NCBI GenBank assembly: GCA_002448975.1
Contig: DKBO01000259.1
Location: 5,101 to 10,997 of the forward strand
DNA: 5,897 nucleotides
Source of the DNA: Nitrospiraceae bacterium UBA6898
GTDB lineage: Bacteria > Nitrospirota > Thermodesulfovibrionia > Thermodesulfovibrionales > UBA6898
Direction: 5' to 3'
A model generated the notes under the pieces. It had not been told where the DNA came from and did no database searches. It saw only the letters and a list, made by a program, of their open reading frames with translations. Below, piece by piece: positions 1 through 5,897 of the stretch. How positions within the stretch are numbered: the first letter of the stretch is position 1; every line of letters starts with the position of its first letter. Position numbers and translations under genes: made by a program.

Positions 1-1413
1 GTCTACCGGGAGATCCTTGCCGATACCTTTACCCCGGTGACGGCCTTCCTGAGGCTCGGCGGAACACCGTCATTTCTGCTGGAGAGCGTCGAGGGCGGCG
101 AGAAGTGGGCGCGGTACTCGTTCATCGGTTCCCGGCCGGCAAAGGTCCTGCGGGGAAGGGGCAGGGCGGTCGAAATTATTGAGGGCAATAACGCGCCTGT
201 AGTGATCGAGGCCGACAATCCTCTTGATATCATCAAACAGGAGATAGCCGCGTATCGTCCTGTCGAAGTGAAAGGGCTGCCGCGGTTCTTCGGCGGTCTT
301 GTCGGGTATATCGGCTATGACATGGTCCGGTTCTTCGAGCAGGTTCAACAGACCGAGAAAGAGGACCTCGGACTGCCGGATTTCTTTCTTATGCTCACGG
401 ATACCATGCTCATCTTCGACAGTCTCCGGCAGAAGATACTGGTCGTCTCGAATGCCCATGTCAGTGGCGGAGACGTCGCGGGCGTCTACCGGGAGTCCGT
501 GCAGAAGATCGACGCGATCATCAGCCGTCTCAAATCTCCGGCAGAACCGCTGAACAGAGACGAAGGCGGCAGTTCTGACGGGTTTGTCTCGAACATGCAG
601 AAGCCGGATTTCCTTTCTGCCGTGGAGCGCTCCAAGGAATATGTCATGGCGGGAGATATTGTCCAGGTCGTCCTTTCCCAGAGATTCGAACGGCCGACCC
701 GGGTTGATCCTTTCACCGTATACCGTGCGCTGAGAGTTATCAATCCTTCACCCTACATGTACTATCTCGATACTGGTGAGGCAACACTGGTGGGATCTTC
801 TCCCGAGATCCTGGTCCGCATGGAGAACGGCAGGATCGTGCTTCGTCCTATTGCGGGCACCAGGAGGCGGGGTGAGTCCGAGGCCGCTGACCGTGCGCTC
901 GAGGCAGAGCTGAAAAGCGATCCCAAGGAGATAGCCGAACATATCATGCTGGTCGACCTCGGCAGGAACGATGTAGGCAGGGTTGCAAAAATAGGATCGG
1001 TAACGGTGACCGACCTCATGACCGTAGAGCGTTACAGTCATGTGATGCATCTCGTGTCAAATGTGGAAGGCGACCTTGTGGGCGGCCTCGACGCCTTTGA
1101 TGTGCTGGCAGCGTGTTTCCCCGCAGGTACGGTCTCAGGTGCGCCAAAGGTGCGTGCTATGGAGATCATCGAAGAACTTGAACCGGCCCGCCGAGGCCCC
1201 TATGCGGGATCGGTCGGGTATTTCAGCTATTCGGGCAACATGGACATGTGTATCACGATCCGTACGCTCATCATGAAGGACGGCAAAGTCCATGTACAGG
1301 CGGGCGCCGGCATTGTTGCCGATTCCGAGCCGGAAAAGGAATACGTGGAGACGGTCAATAAGGCAAAGGGCATGATGAAGGCGGTCGATATGGCGGAAGA
1401 AGGATTGGACTAG
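1..1413 (+). CDS. trpE: Anthranilate synthase component I (5' end missing)
   Basis: This is the large subunit of anthranilate synthase, a cytoplasmic enzyme. It converts chorismate to anthranilate, using ammonia supplied by TrpG, in the first committed step of tryptophan synthesis. The reading frame is open from base 1, so the gene begins upstream. The GTG at base 37 is an internal Val codon, because the preceding codons (VYREILAD) already match the family. About 470 residues are visible, and roughly 20-30 are probably missing compared with usual TrpE. In visible numbering, LLES at 26-29 and NPSPYMYYL at 248-256 correspond to the tryptophan feedback-inhibition site. The chorismate-binding domain shows ERYSHVMHLVSNVEG with His347, CFPAGTVSGAPK from 372, and GAGIVADSEPEKEY from about 435. 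The intact feedback motifs and the neighbouring trpG and trpD favour TrpE over PabB. The gene ends in TAG. trpG follows after 138 bp containing a possible terminator. Confidence 0.96.
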   Translation, partial: VYREILADTFTPVTAFLRLGGTPSFLLESVEGGEKWARYSFIGSRPAKVLRGRGRAVEIIEGNNAPVVIEADNPLDIIKQEIAAYRPVEVKGLPRFFGGLVGYIGYDMVRFFEQVQQTEKEDLGLPDFFLMLTDTMLIFDSLRQKILVVSNAHVSGGDVAGVYRESVQKIDAIISRLKSPAEPLNRDEGGSSDGFVSNMQKPDFLSAVERSKEYVMAGDIVQVVLSQRFERPTRVDPFTVYRALRVINPSPYMYYLDTGEATLVGSSPEILVRMENGRIVLRPIAGTRRRGESEAADRALEAELKSDPKEIAEHIMLVDLGRNDVGRVAKIGSVTVTDLMTVERYSHVMHLVSNVEGDLVGGLDAFDVLAACFPAGTVSGAPKVRAMEIIEELEPARRGPYAGSVGYFSYSGNMDMCITIRTLIMKDGKVHVQAGAGIVADSEPEKEYVETVNKAKGMMKAVDMAEEGLD

Positions 1414-1460
1414 AGGGGTCAGGTAATCCGTGATGGATATGCAATGGTTGTGCCCGGTCC

Positions 1461-1502
1461 CGGCAGACGGTCTTTGATACCGTACCATGCCGCGGTTTTT
1501 TT
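1461..1502 (+). terminator. Possible intrinsic terminator or attenuator between trpE and trpG
   Basis: CGGCA (1461-1465) pairs with TGCCG (1488-1492), and ACGGT (1467-1471) pairs with ACCGT (1479-1483). This gives a two-part stem with an asymmetric internal loop and a 7-nt terminal loop. A run of seven T follows at 1496-1502. The layout fits a rho-independent terminator on the + strand, although the stem is interrupted and three bases separate it from the T-run. It lies 47 bp after the trpE stop and 49 bp before trpG. It could therefore reduce transcription into trpG or mark the end of a trpE transcript. A possible short ORF (1433-1477) with a Trp codon overlaps its 5' arm, which would allow attenuation, but I did not find a clear antiterminator pairing. 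Confidence 0.5.
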
Positions 1503-1551
1503 ATTGCAGCAGATAAGCATCAGTTTGTGAAGAAATGACGGGAGAAGAAGA

Positions 1552-2130
1552 ATGCTCTTGATGATAGATAATTACGATTCGTTCACCTATAACCTGGTCC
1601 AGTACTTCGGTGAACTGGGCGAAGATGTGCGGGTATTCAGGAACAACAGGATCACCCTTGCCGAGATCGAGACACTGCAGCCCGACCGAATCGTTATCTC
1701 TCCTGGACCCTGCACGCCGAATGAGGCGGGGATCTCGGTCGAGGCGATCAGGCATTTTGCAGGGAGACTGCCGATACTCGGCGTATGTCTCGGCCACCAG
1801 GCGATAGGTGCTGCCTTCGGGGGAGAGATCATCCGTGCGCCGCGGCTCATGCATGGCAAGACCTCGCTGATCCATCACGACGGAAAGACCATCTTCGCGG
1901 GGCTGCCCAACCCCTTTGAAGCCACACGGTATCATTCGCTGCTCATCAGGAAAGAAACCCGACCCAAATGCCTTGAGACCACGGCATGGACTGAAGCAGG
2001 AGAGATCATGGGGGTGAGGCATAAAGAGCTGGTCATCGAGGGGGTGCAGTTTCATCCCGAATCGATACTGACCCTTGCGGGAAAAGACCTGCTGAGAAAT
2101 TTCCTGCAGCTGAAGCAGCCCCGGGGTTAG
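1552..2130 (+). CDS. trpG: Anthranilate synthase component II, glutamine amidotransferase
   Basis: This is the class I glutamine amidotransferase subunit, which hydrolyses glutamine and passes ammonia to TrpE. The 192 residues match the usual length for a free-standing TrpG/PabA. The N-terminus MLLMIDNYDSFTYNLVQYF is typical of the family. SPGPCTP at 50-56 forms part of the oxyanion and substrate site. GVCLGHQ at 77-83 carries the nucleophile Cys79. GVQFHPES at 164-171 supplies His168 and Glu170, completing the triad. The ATG start is supported by GGGAG at 1540-1544, seven bases upstream. Pairing with trpE argues for tryptophan synthesis, but such subunits often also serve folate synthesis with PabB, so a dual role is possible. 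The TAG stop overlaps the end of the convergent trpD by 4 bp. I see no terminator after it, so its transcript probably runs antisense into trpD. Confidence 0.95.
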   Translation: MLLMIDNYDSFTYNLVQYFGELGEDVRVFRNNRITLAEIETLQPDRIVISPGPCTPNEAGISVEAIRHFAGRLPILGVCLGHQAIGAAFGGEIIRAPRLMHGKTSLIHHDGKTIFAGLPNPFEATRYHSLLIRKETRPKCLETTAWTEAGEIMGVRHKELVIEGVQFHPESILTLAGKDLLRNFLQLKQPRG

Positions 2131-3137
2131 AGGCTGTTCGAGACCTTCCTGATCTCCTCAAGTTTTCTTGCCGCCCTGCCTGAATCGATTGTCTCCTGAG
2201 CAAGGGCAAGGGCTGTTTTCCAATCGTTCGACCTGCCTGCTACCGCGAGGGCAGCTGCCGCATTGATCAGTACGATGTCCCTCTTCGATCCTTTCTCGCC
2301 ATGCAGGATACGGAGGGTGAGCGCCGCGTTCTCCTTATTATCGCCTCCCACCAGGTCCTCCCGCTTTCCCCTGCTGATCCCGAAGTCCTCGGGAGCGATG
2401 ATAAGGTTCTCGACCCTGCCCCGGCTGAACCGCGAGACCTGCGTGCCGTCGGTTACGGTGATCTCATCCAGTCCGTCTTCGCCATGTACGACCATGGCAT
2501 CTTCTGCGCCGAGATTGCCGAGGACCGTCGCAAGGGTTTCGGTGAGCTTGGCGGAAAAAACGCCCAGGACCTGGCGACGCGCTCCTGCCGGGTTTGTGAT
2601 GGGGCCGAGGATATTGAAGATCGTGCGAATGCCCATTTCCCTCCGGGGACCGATCGCATATTTCATGGCAGGGTGGAAAAGCGGGGCAAAGAGAAAACCG
2701 AACCCTGTGGCGAAAAGACATTTCTCAACCTTGTCCGGCGCGAGGTCTATCTTGACACCGAGCGCCTCCAGGACATCTGCACTGCCCGATTTGCTCGATA
2801 CGGCCTTATTCCCGTGCTTGGCAACGGGGACGCCGGCTGCCGCAACCACCAAAGCAACCGTTGTGGATATATTGAAGGTGTGGGACATGTCACCGCCGGT
2901 GCCGCAGGTGTCAAGTACGCCCTCAGGCGCCGTGATCTTGGCCGCCTTGTCCCGCATGATCCGCGCTGCACCGGTGATCTCATCGACCGTCTCTCCCTTG
3001 AGCCTGAGCGCGGTGAGGAACGAACCGATCTGCGCATCCGTGGATCGGCCTTCCATGATCTCTTTCATGCATTCGGCCATTTCGGTTTCAGAGAGGTGGA
3101 TACCCCCGACGAGAAGGTTGATGGCTTCTTTGATCAT
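2127..3137 (-). CDS. trpD: Anthranilate phosphoribosyltransferase
   Basis: This enzyme transfers phosphoribose from PRPP to anthranilate, the second step of tryptophan synthesis. The product has 336 residues, normal for the family. The small helical N-terminal domain starts MIKEAINLLVGG. The PRPP loop GTGGD is at 79-83, KHGNKAVSSKSGSAD at 107-121, RREMGIRTIFNILGPITNP at 165-183, and the metal-binding DGLDE at 221-225. All key motifs appear intact. I chose the ATG at 3137 over an in-frame GTG at 3152. The ATG begins at the canonical family N-terminus, has AAAGGG five bases upstream, and overlaps the TGA of the upstream gene as ATGA, a typical translational-coupling junction. The gene lies opposite to trpE and trpG, whereas trpEGD is usually collinear. 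It converges on trpG with a 4-bp stop-to-stop overlap (TTAG). Its expression probably depends on the promoter of the upstream lipoprotein gene. Confidence 0.97.
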   Translation of the reverse strand: MIKEAINLLVGGIHLSETEMAECMKEIMEGRSTDAQIGSFLTALRLKGETVDEITGAARIMRDKAAKITAPEGVLDTCGTGGDMSHTFNISTTVALVVAAAGVPVAKHGNKAVSSKSGSADVLEALGVKIDLAPDKVEKCLFATGFGFLFAPLFHPAMKYAIGPRREMGIRTIFNILGPITNPAGARRQVLGVFSAKLTETLATVLGNLGAEDAMVVHGEDGLDEITVTDGTQVSRFSRGRVENLIIAPEDFGISRGKREDLVGGDNKENAALTLRILHGEKGSKRDIVLINAAAALAVAGRSNDWKTALALAQETIDSGRAARKLEEIRKVSNSL

Positions 3138-4294
3138 AATGGCCCTTTCCACAAAGACAACGCATAGTCATCGTTGTCTCCCGCAGGAACCGTACCGATT
3201 CCTGCGGGAGGCTCGGCTGGGGTAATGAAAGCCATCGGCGCAGATGAAGCTCCCTCTCCGCGCTGGTAACCTTCCGCCGCCACTTCCGCAGGCGCACCTG
3301 CGGTATCTTTCTGCAATATGAAGTCCCGGTACTGGGGAGAGAGGTGGCGAATCCGGACATCTCCCTGCATCCTGAGCTTGACATACGCAGCGCAGGCCTG
3401 AACATTGAGTCGGGAGTTTTCGATAAACCCTGCAGCTGTCTCCTCGGATATATCTTCAGGGGAGAATGTCGAGAGCTCCGGGACAATATAATACCTGTCC
3501 GCAGCAGTAAAGTTCGTCATGTACTGGTAGAACTCTTTCTGGCACCGTCCAACATAGCCGCCGCCGATCAGCATAGTTTCTGCACCGACTGCTTTCAGGA
3601 ACGACAGCAGGGGAATGAGGTCCTCGGCAAGGAGTTTACCGCTGCTTGATGACTCAGATTCAAGATAGAGGATGGCAGGGGAGCCGTTTGCGATCCCGTT
3701 GAGATAGCGTGCATATTCATCAGGACCCTCCGTATATTCGTAGTTCATTGCGTGGCGGTAATCTCGAGGGAGGACCAGAATGGCAAGCTTCTCCTCAGTC
3801 GTAAGATATTCAATGAAGTTCTTCTCGATTTTCAGCTGTTCCTGCTCAAGCAGCGCGACCGCAGTATCAGGGGAGGTTTCGAGAAAACTGTCGACGATGC
3901 TCCTGTGCCGATCAGCGGATCTCTTGAGAACGCCGGGCTTTTTCGCATGGAAAAAAAGGGAATAGGAAGGATGGACAAAAATGTATGCAGACCCATGGTC
4001 AACATATTTTCTGAAGCCTTCGTACCGTTCAGGCGATAGGGTGTTCAGGTTAGCGAGGGAAAGGCCCTGATACGCCCAGTCGATCCATTCCGTGTCTGCT
4101 TCAATCCCGTGGTTTCGTTCATCAACCGCAGCCATGACATTCCGGACGGTTCTTTCTTTCTGTTTCTGCAGTTCTGCTGAGAGGATATCGTCTGGTATGC
4201 CGGCAGCTTCGCTCCTCGCCGTCTGCTGCGGTGCGCAGCCTGCCATGCATGCCAAGGCGAGGCAGACCAGAAGATATGATCGAACGATCTCCAC
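3134..4294 (-). CDS. Predicted lipoprotein of unknown function
   Basis: I do not recognise the family of this 386-residue protein. The N-terminus has Arg5, a hydrophobic stretch at about 7-19 and a lipobox-like MAGC ending at Cys20. This predicts a signal-peptidase II substrate anchored to a membrane by a lipidated Cys20. A charged helical segment (about 37-60) follows. Strand-like hydrophobic stretches then appear at AYIFVHPSYSLFF (103-115), KLAILVLP (169-176), PAILYLE (206-212), ETMLIGGGYVG (239-249) and RYYIVPE (267-273), alternating with helix-like segments. This suggests an alpha/beta domain outside the cytoplasm. The C-terminal tail from about 340 is rich in Ala, Pro, Gly and Glu and is probably flexible. 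The GTG start at 4294 is set by an in-frame TAG three codons upstream and by the position of the signal peptide; its ribosome-binding site is weak. The stop overlaps the trpD start (ATGA), so the two are probably one transcript. Nothing in the protein suggests a role in tryptophan synthesis. Confidence 0.8.
   Translation of the reverse strand: MEIVRSYLLVCLALACMAGCAPQQTARSEAAGIPDDILSAELQKQKERTVRNVMAAVDERNHGIEADTEWIDWAYQGLSLANLNTLSPERYEGFRKYVDHGSAYIFVHPSYSLFFHAKKPGVLKRSADRHRSIVDSFLETSPDTAVALLEQEQLKIEKNFIEYLTTEEKLAILVLPRDYRHAMNYEYTEGPDEYARYLNGIANGSPAILYLESESSSSGKLLAEDLIPLLSFLKAVGAETMLIGGGYVGRCQKEFYQYMTNFTAADRYYIVPELSTFSPEDISEETAAGFIENSRLNVQACAAYVKLRMQGDVRIRHLSPQYRDFILQKDTAGAPAEVAAEGYQRGEGASSAPMAFITPAEPPAGIGTVPAGDNDDYALSLWKGPL
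3157..3177 (-). repeat. 6-bp inverted repeat upstream of the trpD start
   Basis: ACAACG (3157-3162) and CGTTGT (3172-3177) are perfect inverted copies separated by 9 bases. In the minus-strand mRNA this would form a small hairpin directly after the larger 12-bp one, about 20 bases upstream of the trpD ATG and just before its ribosome-binding site. It lies within the last codons of the lipoprotein gene. A 6-bp stem alone is not significant. Its position abutting the larger repeat is what makes it worth listing. Confidence 0.45.
3178..3210 (-). repeat. Perfect 12-bp inverted repeat in the end of the lipoprotein gene
   Basis: CTCCCGCAGGAA (3178-3189) and TTCCTGCGGGAG (3199-3210) are perfect inverted copies around a 9-base spacer. 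The minus-strand mRNA would form a strong GC-rich hairpin about 40 bases before the trpD start. It falls in codons for the near-repetitive peptide PAGIGTVPAG. No T-run follows on either strand, so it is not a normal intrinsic terminator. It may affect ribosome passage, mRNA stability or coupling to trpD. It could also be a dispersed palindromic element, but no second copy is visible here. Confidence 0.75.
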
Positions 4295-4406
4295 GATTTG
4301 CTATTCTACCTAGGGAACTCACCCGAATACAAGAAATCCCCGGTGCCTTGCTGAAAAGGCCTGCGATAGTGCAATATATCCTTTATTTTGAAAGAAAGGG
4401 GAGCGT
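4295..4406. promoter_or_regulatory. Divergent intergenic region, probable promoters
   Basis: These 112 bp separate two divergent genes, so transcription probably starts here in both directions. The part near the + strand gene is more AT-rich than its surroundings. A weak sigma-70-like candidate for that gene is CTGAAA (4351-4356), an 18-bp spacer and TATATC (4375-4380). A minus-strand TAGAAT (complement of 4303-4308) resembles a -10 box but would give an almost leaderless transcript, so it is doubtful. A short inverted repeat, GCCTT (4345-4349) and AAGGC (4356-4360), overlaps the candidate + strand -35 box and could be an operator or chance. The promoter calls are inference from weak matches; the divergent arrangement itself is certain. 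Confidence 0.4.
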
Positions 4407-5318
4407 GTGTCACTGCGTGTCGGTGTGATCGGCGTCGGATACCTCGGACAGCACCATGCACGCATCTTTGCCGGTCTTGAGGGTGTGAAGCTGGCCGGCG
4501 TAGCGGATGCGGACAAAGCAAGGTCTGATGAGATAGCGGCAAAGTACGGGTGTGCGTCATTCGGCGACTGGAACGAGCTCGCTGGGCAATGCGATGCGCT
4601 CAGCATCGTTACCCCGACAACAACGCACTTTGAAATCGCACGTGCTTGTCTGAGGGCCGGCAGGGACGTCTTTATCGAGAAGCCGATCACGGAACTTCTT
4701 GATGAGGCGCGCGAACTCATCAGCGTGGCTGATGCGGGAAACCGCATCCTGCAGGTAGGCCACCTGGAGCGTTACAATCCGGGTATCGTCGCAGCAGCAG
4801 AACTGATACAGGAACCGCGGTTCGTCGAGGCCGAACGGCTGTCGCCCTTCCTCGGCAGGGGCACGGACGTGGATATCACTCTCGATCTCATGATCCATGA
4901 CATCGATATTGTCACGGGATTTGTGCGATCATCCGTAAAGAGCATCAGTGCAGTGGGTGACCGGGTGCTTACCGGCAAGATCGATGCAGTAAAGGCGTGG
5001 ATAGAGTTCGAGAACGGCTGCAAGGCGCTTATCACGGCAAGCCGGCTGGCAGCGGAGAAGGTGCGGCGGCTGCGAATCCACCAGCAGGACACGTTTATAT
5101 CCGTTGATTATCAGACCCAGGAAGTGAGAAAGTATTTCAAGGGTGCTGCCGGTATCGCATTCGACGTGATCAGGCCGGAGAGCAGGGAACCGCTCAGGGA
5201 AGAACTGAAAGACTTTGTTGCCTGTGTTCGGGGGAGGTCATGTCCGCGGGTATCCGGCAGAGAGGCGACGCAGGCACTGGAGATCGTTCTCAGGATCAAC
5301 GAAATACTGAAACAATAA
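4407..5318 (+). CDS. Gfo/Idh/MocA family oxidoreductase, probable nucleotide-sugar dehydrogenase
   Basis: This is a 303-residue NAD(P)-dependent dehydrogenase of the Gfo/Idh/MocA family. The Rossmann domain opens with GVIGVGYLGQHHAR (6-19), including GxGxxG, and has VTPTTTH at 68-74 and the family motif EKP at 91-93, where Lys92 is the usual catalytic lysine. The C-terminal substrate domain begins around GHLERYNP (118-125). It carries DLMIHDIDIV (160-169), with Asp160 and His164 in the catalytic positions. The start is GTG at 4407, preceded by the purine-rich AAAGAAAGGGGAG. A DegT-type aminotransferase follows after 29 bp, so the likely job is oxidising a sugar nucleotide hydroxyl to a ketone for amination. 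Such pairs include GnnA/GnnB (UDP-GlcNAc to the 3-amino sugar for lipid A) and WlbA-type enzymes of O-antigen synthesis. From memory, similar short homologues sit beside lpxA and lpxB in related Gram-negatives. The substrate cannot be fixed from this window. Confidence 0.9.
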   Translation: MSLRVGVIGVGYLGQHHARIFAGLEGVKLAGVADADKARSDEIAAKYGCASFGDWNELAGQCDALSIVTPTTTHFEIARACLRAGRDVFIEKPITELLDEARELISVADAGNRILQVGHLERYNPGIVAAAELIQEPRFVEAERLSPFLGRGTDVDITLDLMIHDIDIVTGFVRSSVKSISAVGDRVLTGKIDAVKAWIEFENGCKALITASRLAAEKVRRLRIHQQDTFISVDYQTQEVRKYFKGAAGIAFDVIRPESREPLREELKDFVACVRGRSCPRVSGREATQALEIVLRINEILKQ

Positions 5319-5347
5319 TAATATGCGGTAATGGAGAGCGAGAGAAC

Positions 5348-5897
5348 ATGGTCCCAATGATAGATCTGAAAAAGCAGTTTGCCGGAATTAAGGACGAGGT
5401 CCTTGCCGTCGTGACCGAGATCCTTGAGAGTGCCCATTATGTTCTGGGCCCCAAAGTTTCGGAGTTTGAGAAAAAGATGGCTGCCTATCACGGCGTGGCC
5501 GAGGCCATAGGGGTTGCGTCCGGCACGGATGCCCTGCATCTCGCGGTCAAGGCGCTTGGTATCGGAGAGGGGGATGAAGTGATAACCACGCCGTTCACCT
5601 TTTTTGCCACCGCGGAATCGATCCTTTATACCGGCGCCAGACCGGTTTTTGCCGATATTGACCCCGAGACCATGAATATCGATCCGGTACAGATTGAGGC
5701 AAAGATAACAAGGAAGACAAAGGCTATCATCCCGGTGCACATCTTTGGCCACCCTGCAGATATGGATGCCGTCATGGCAATCGCCGGGAAACATCACCTC
5801 TCTGTCATCGAAGACTGTGCCCAGTCATTCGGCGCCGGCATCAGGGGAAAGAAGACCGGCAGCTTCGGCGAGGCCGGATGTTTCAGTTTTTATCCGA
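5348..5897 (+). CDS. DegT/DnrJ/EryC1/StrS family sugar aminotransferase (3' end missing)
   Basis: This is the N-terminal 183 residues of a PLP-dependent aminotransferase that converts a keto nucleotide sugar to an amino sugar. It starts MVPMIDLKKQF, typical of the family. SGTDALHLA at 58-66 binds the PLP phosphate. TPFTFFATAESILYTGARPVFADID is the next conserved block. IPVHIFGHPADMD follows. EDCAQSFGA contains Asp156, which contacts the pyridine nitrogen. The window stops within SFYP, just before the expected catalytic Lys of the SFYPTKN-type motif, so that residue cannot be checked. Family members are about 360-400 residues, so roughly half the gene is visible. The ATG at 5348 is preferred over the ATG at 5357 because of the conserved N-terminus. 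Purine-rich GGAGAGCGAGAG precedes it. It probably forms an operon with the dehydrogenase 29 bp upstream, and a GnnB-like role in lipid A diamino sugar synthesis is one possibility. Confidence 0.92.
   Translation, partial: MVPMIDLKKQFAGIKDEVLAVVTEILESAHYVLGPKVSEFEKKMAAYHGVAEAIGVASGTDALHLAVKALGIGEGDEVITTPFTFFATAESILYTGARPVFADIDPETMNIDPVQIEAKITRKTKAIIPVHIFGHPADMDAVMAIAGKHHLSVIEDCAQSFGAGIRGKKTGSFGEAGCFSFYP

Noticed and set aside
37..39. GTG at 37 as the true trpE start
   Set aside because: The frame is open to base 1 and the twelve preceding codons match TrpE, so the gene is simply cut by the window edge.
1..495. Exact 12-base repeat GTCTACCGGGAG at 1-12 and 484-495
   Set aside because: Both copies lie in the trpE frame and encode Val-Tyr-Arg-Glu. 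The flanks do not match, so chance with shared codon preference explains it.
1501..2055. 184-codon minus-strand frame opposite trpG
   Set aside because: It is antisense to an intact trpG with a complete catalytic triad. Its translation has no recognisable domain, so it is a codon-bias shadow.
3137..3152. GTG at 3152 as the trpD start
   Set aside because: It would add five residues absent from the usual TrpD N-terminus. The ATG at 3137 has a better placed ribosome-binding site and the ATGA overlap.
2263..3225. Long + strand open frames (320 and 288 codons) opposite trpD
   Set aside because: They lie antisense to an intact trpD with all motifs. Their translations look like low-complexity Ser/Pro/Arg shadows and match no family I know.
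4303..4308. Minus-strand TAGAAT as a promoter -10 box for the lipoprotein gene
   Set aside because: The expected transcript start would fall within a few bases of the GTG, leaving no leader, and the -35 match (TTGTAT) is poor.
5111..5797. 228-codon minus-strand frame across the dehydrogenase and aminotransferase genes
   Set aside because: It crosses two well-supported + strand genes and their junction. Its translation has no family features.

Overview
The window (about 5.9 kb, moderately GC-rich, densely coded on both strands) looks like chromosomal DNA from a Gram-negative bacterium. The proteins resemble versions I associate with Nitrospirota or the former Deltaproteobacteria. That placement is an impression from protein style, and no rRNA or other taxonomic marker is present. 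I see no tRNA or rRNA gene, CRISPR array, insertion sequence, phage gene or attachment site.

Bases 1-2130 (+ strand) carry the two subunits of anthranilate synthase. trpE has lost its first codons at the window edge, and trpG follows after 138 bp. That gap holds a hairpin followed by a T-run, which resembles an intrinsic terminator or attenuator inside the gene pair, and a possible 14-codon micro-ORF with one Trp codon.

Bases 2127-4294 (- strand) carry trpD, the next enzyme of the pathway, facing trpG. The trpG and trpD stop codons overlap tail to tail by 4 bp. Upstream of trpD on the same strand is a gene for an unrecognised predicted lipoprotein. Its TGA stop overlaps the trpD ATG in an ATGA junction, so the two are probably co-transcribed and translationally coupled. 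Two abutting inverted repeats (12-bp and 6-bp arms) lie in the lipoprotein's last codons, just before the trpD ribosome-binding site.

Bases 4295-4406 are a divergent intergenic region that probably holds promoters for both directions. Bases 4407-5897 (+ strand) carry a Gfo/Idh/MocA-type NAD(P)-dependent sugar dehydrogenase and, 29 bp later, a DegT/DnrJ/EryC1/StrS-type PLP sugar aminotransferase cut off by the window end. Together they would oxidise a nucleotide sugar to a ketosugar and then aminate it. A GnnA/GnnB-like role in making a diamino sugar for lipid A is one plausible reading.

TrpE and TrpG make anthranilate from chorismate and glutamine, and TrpD joins it to PRPP. The unusual parts are the inverted trpD, its coupling to a lipoprotein gene, and the RNA structures placed before trpG and trpD. 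I find no convincing evidence of a wholly new biological system.
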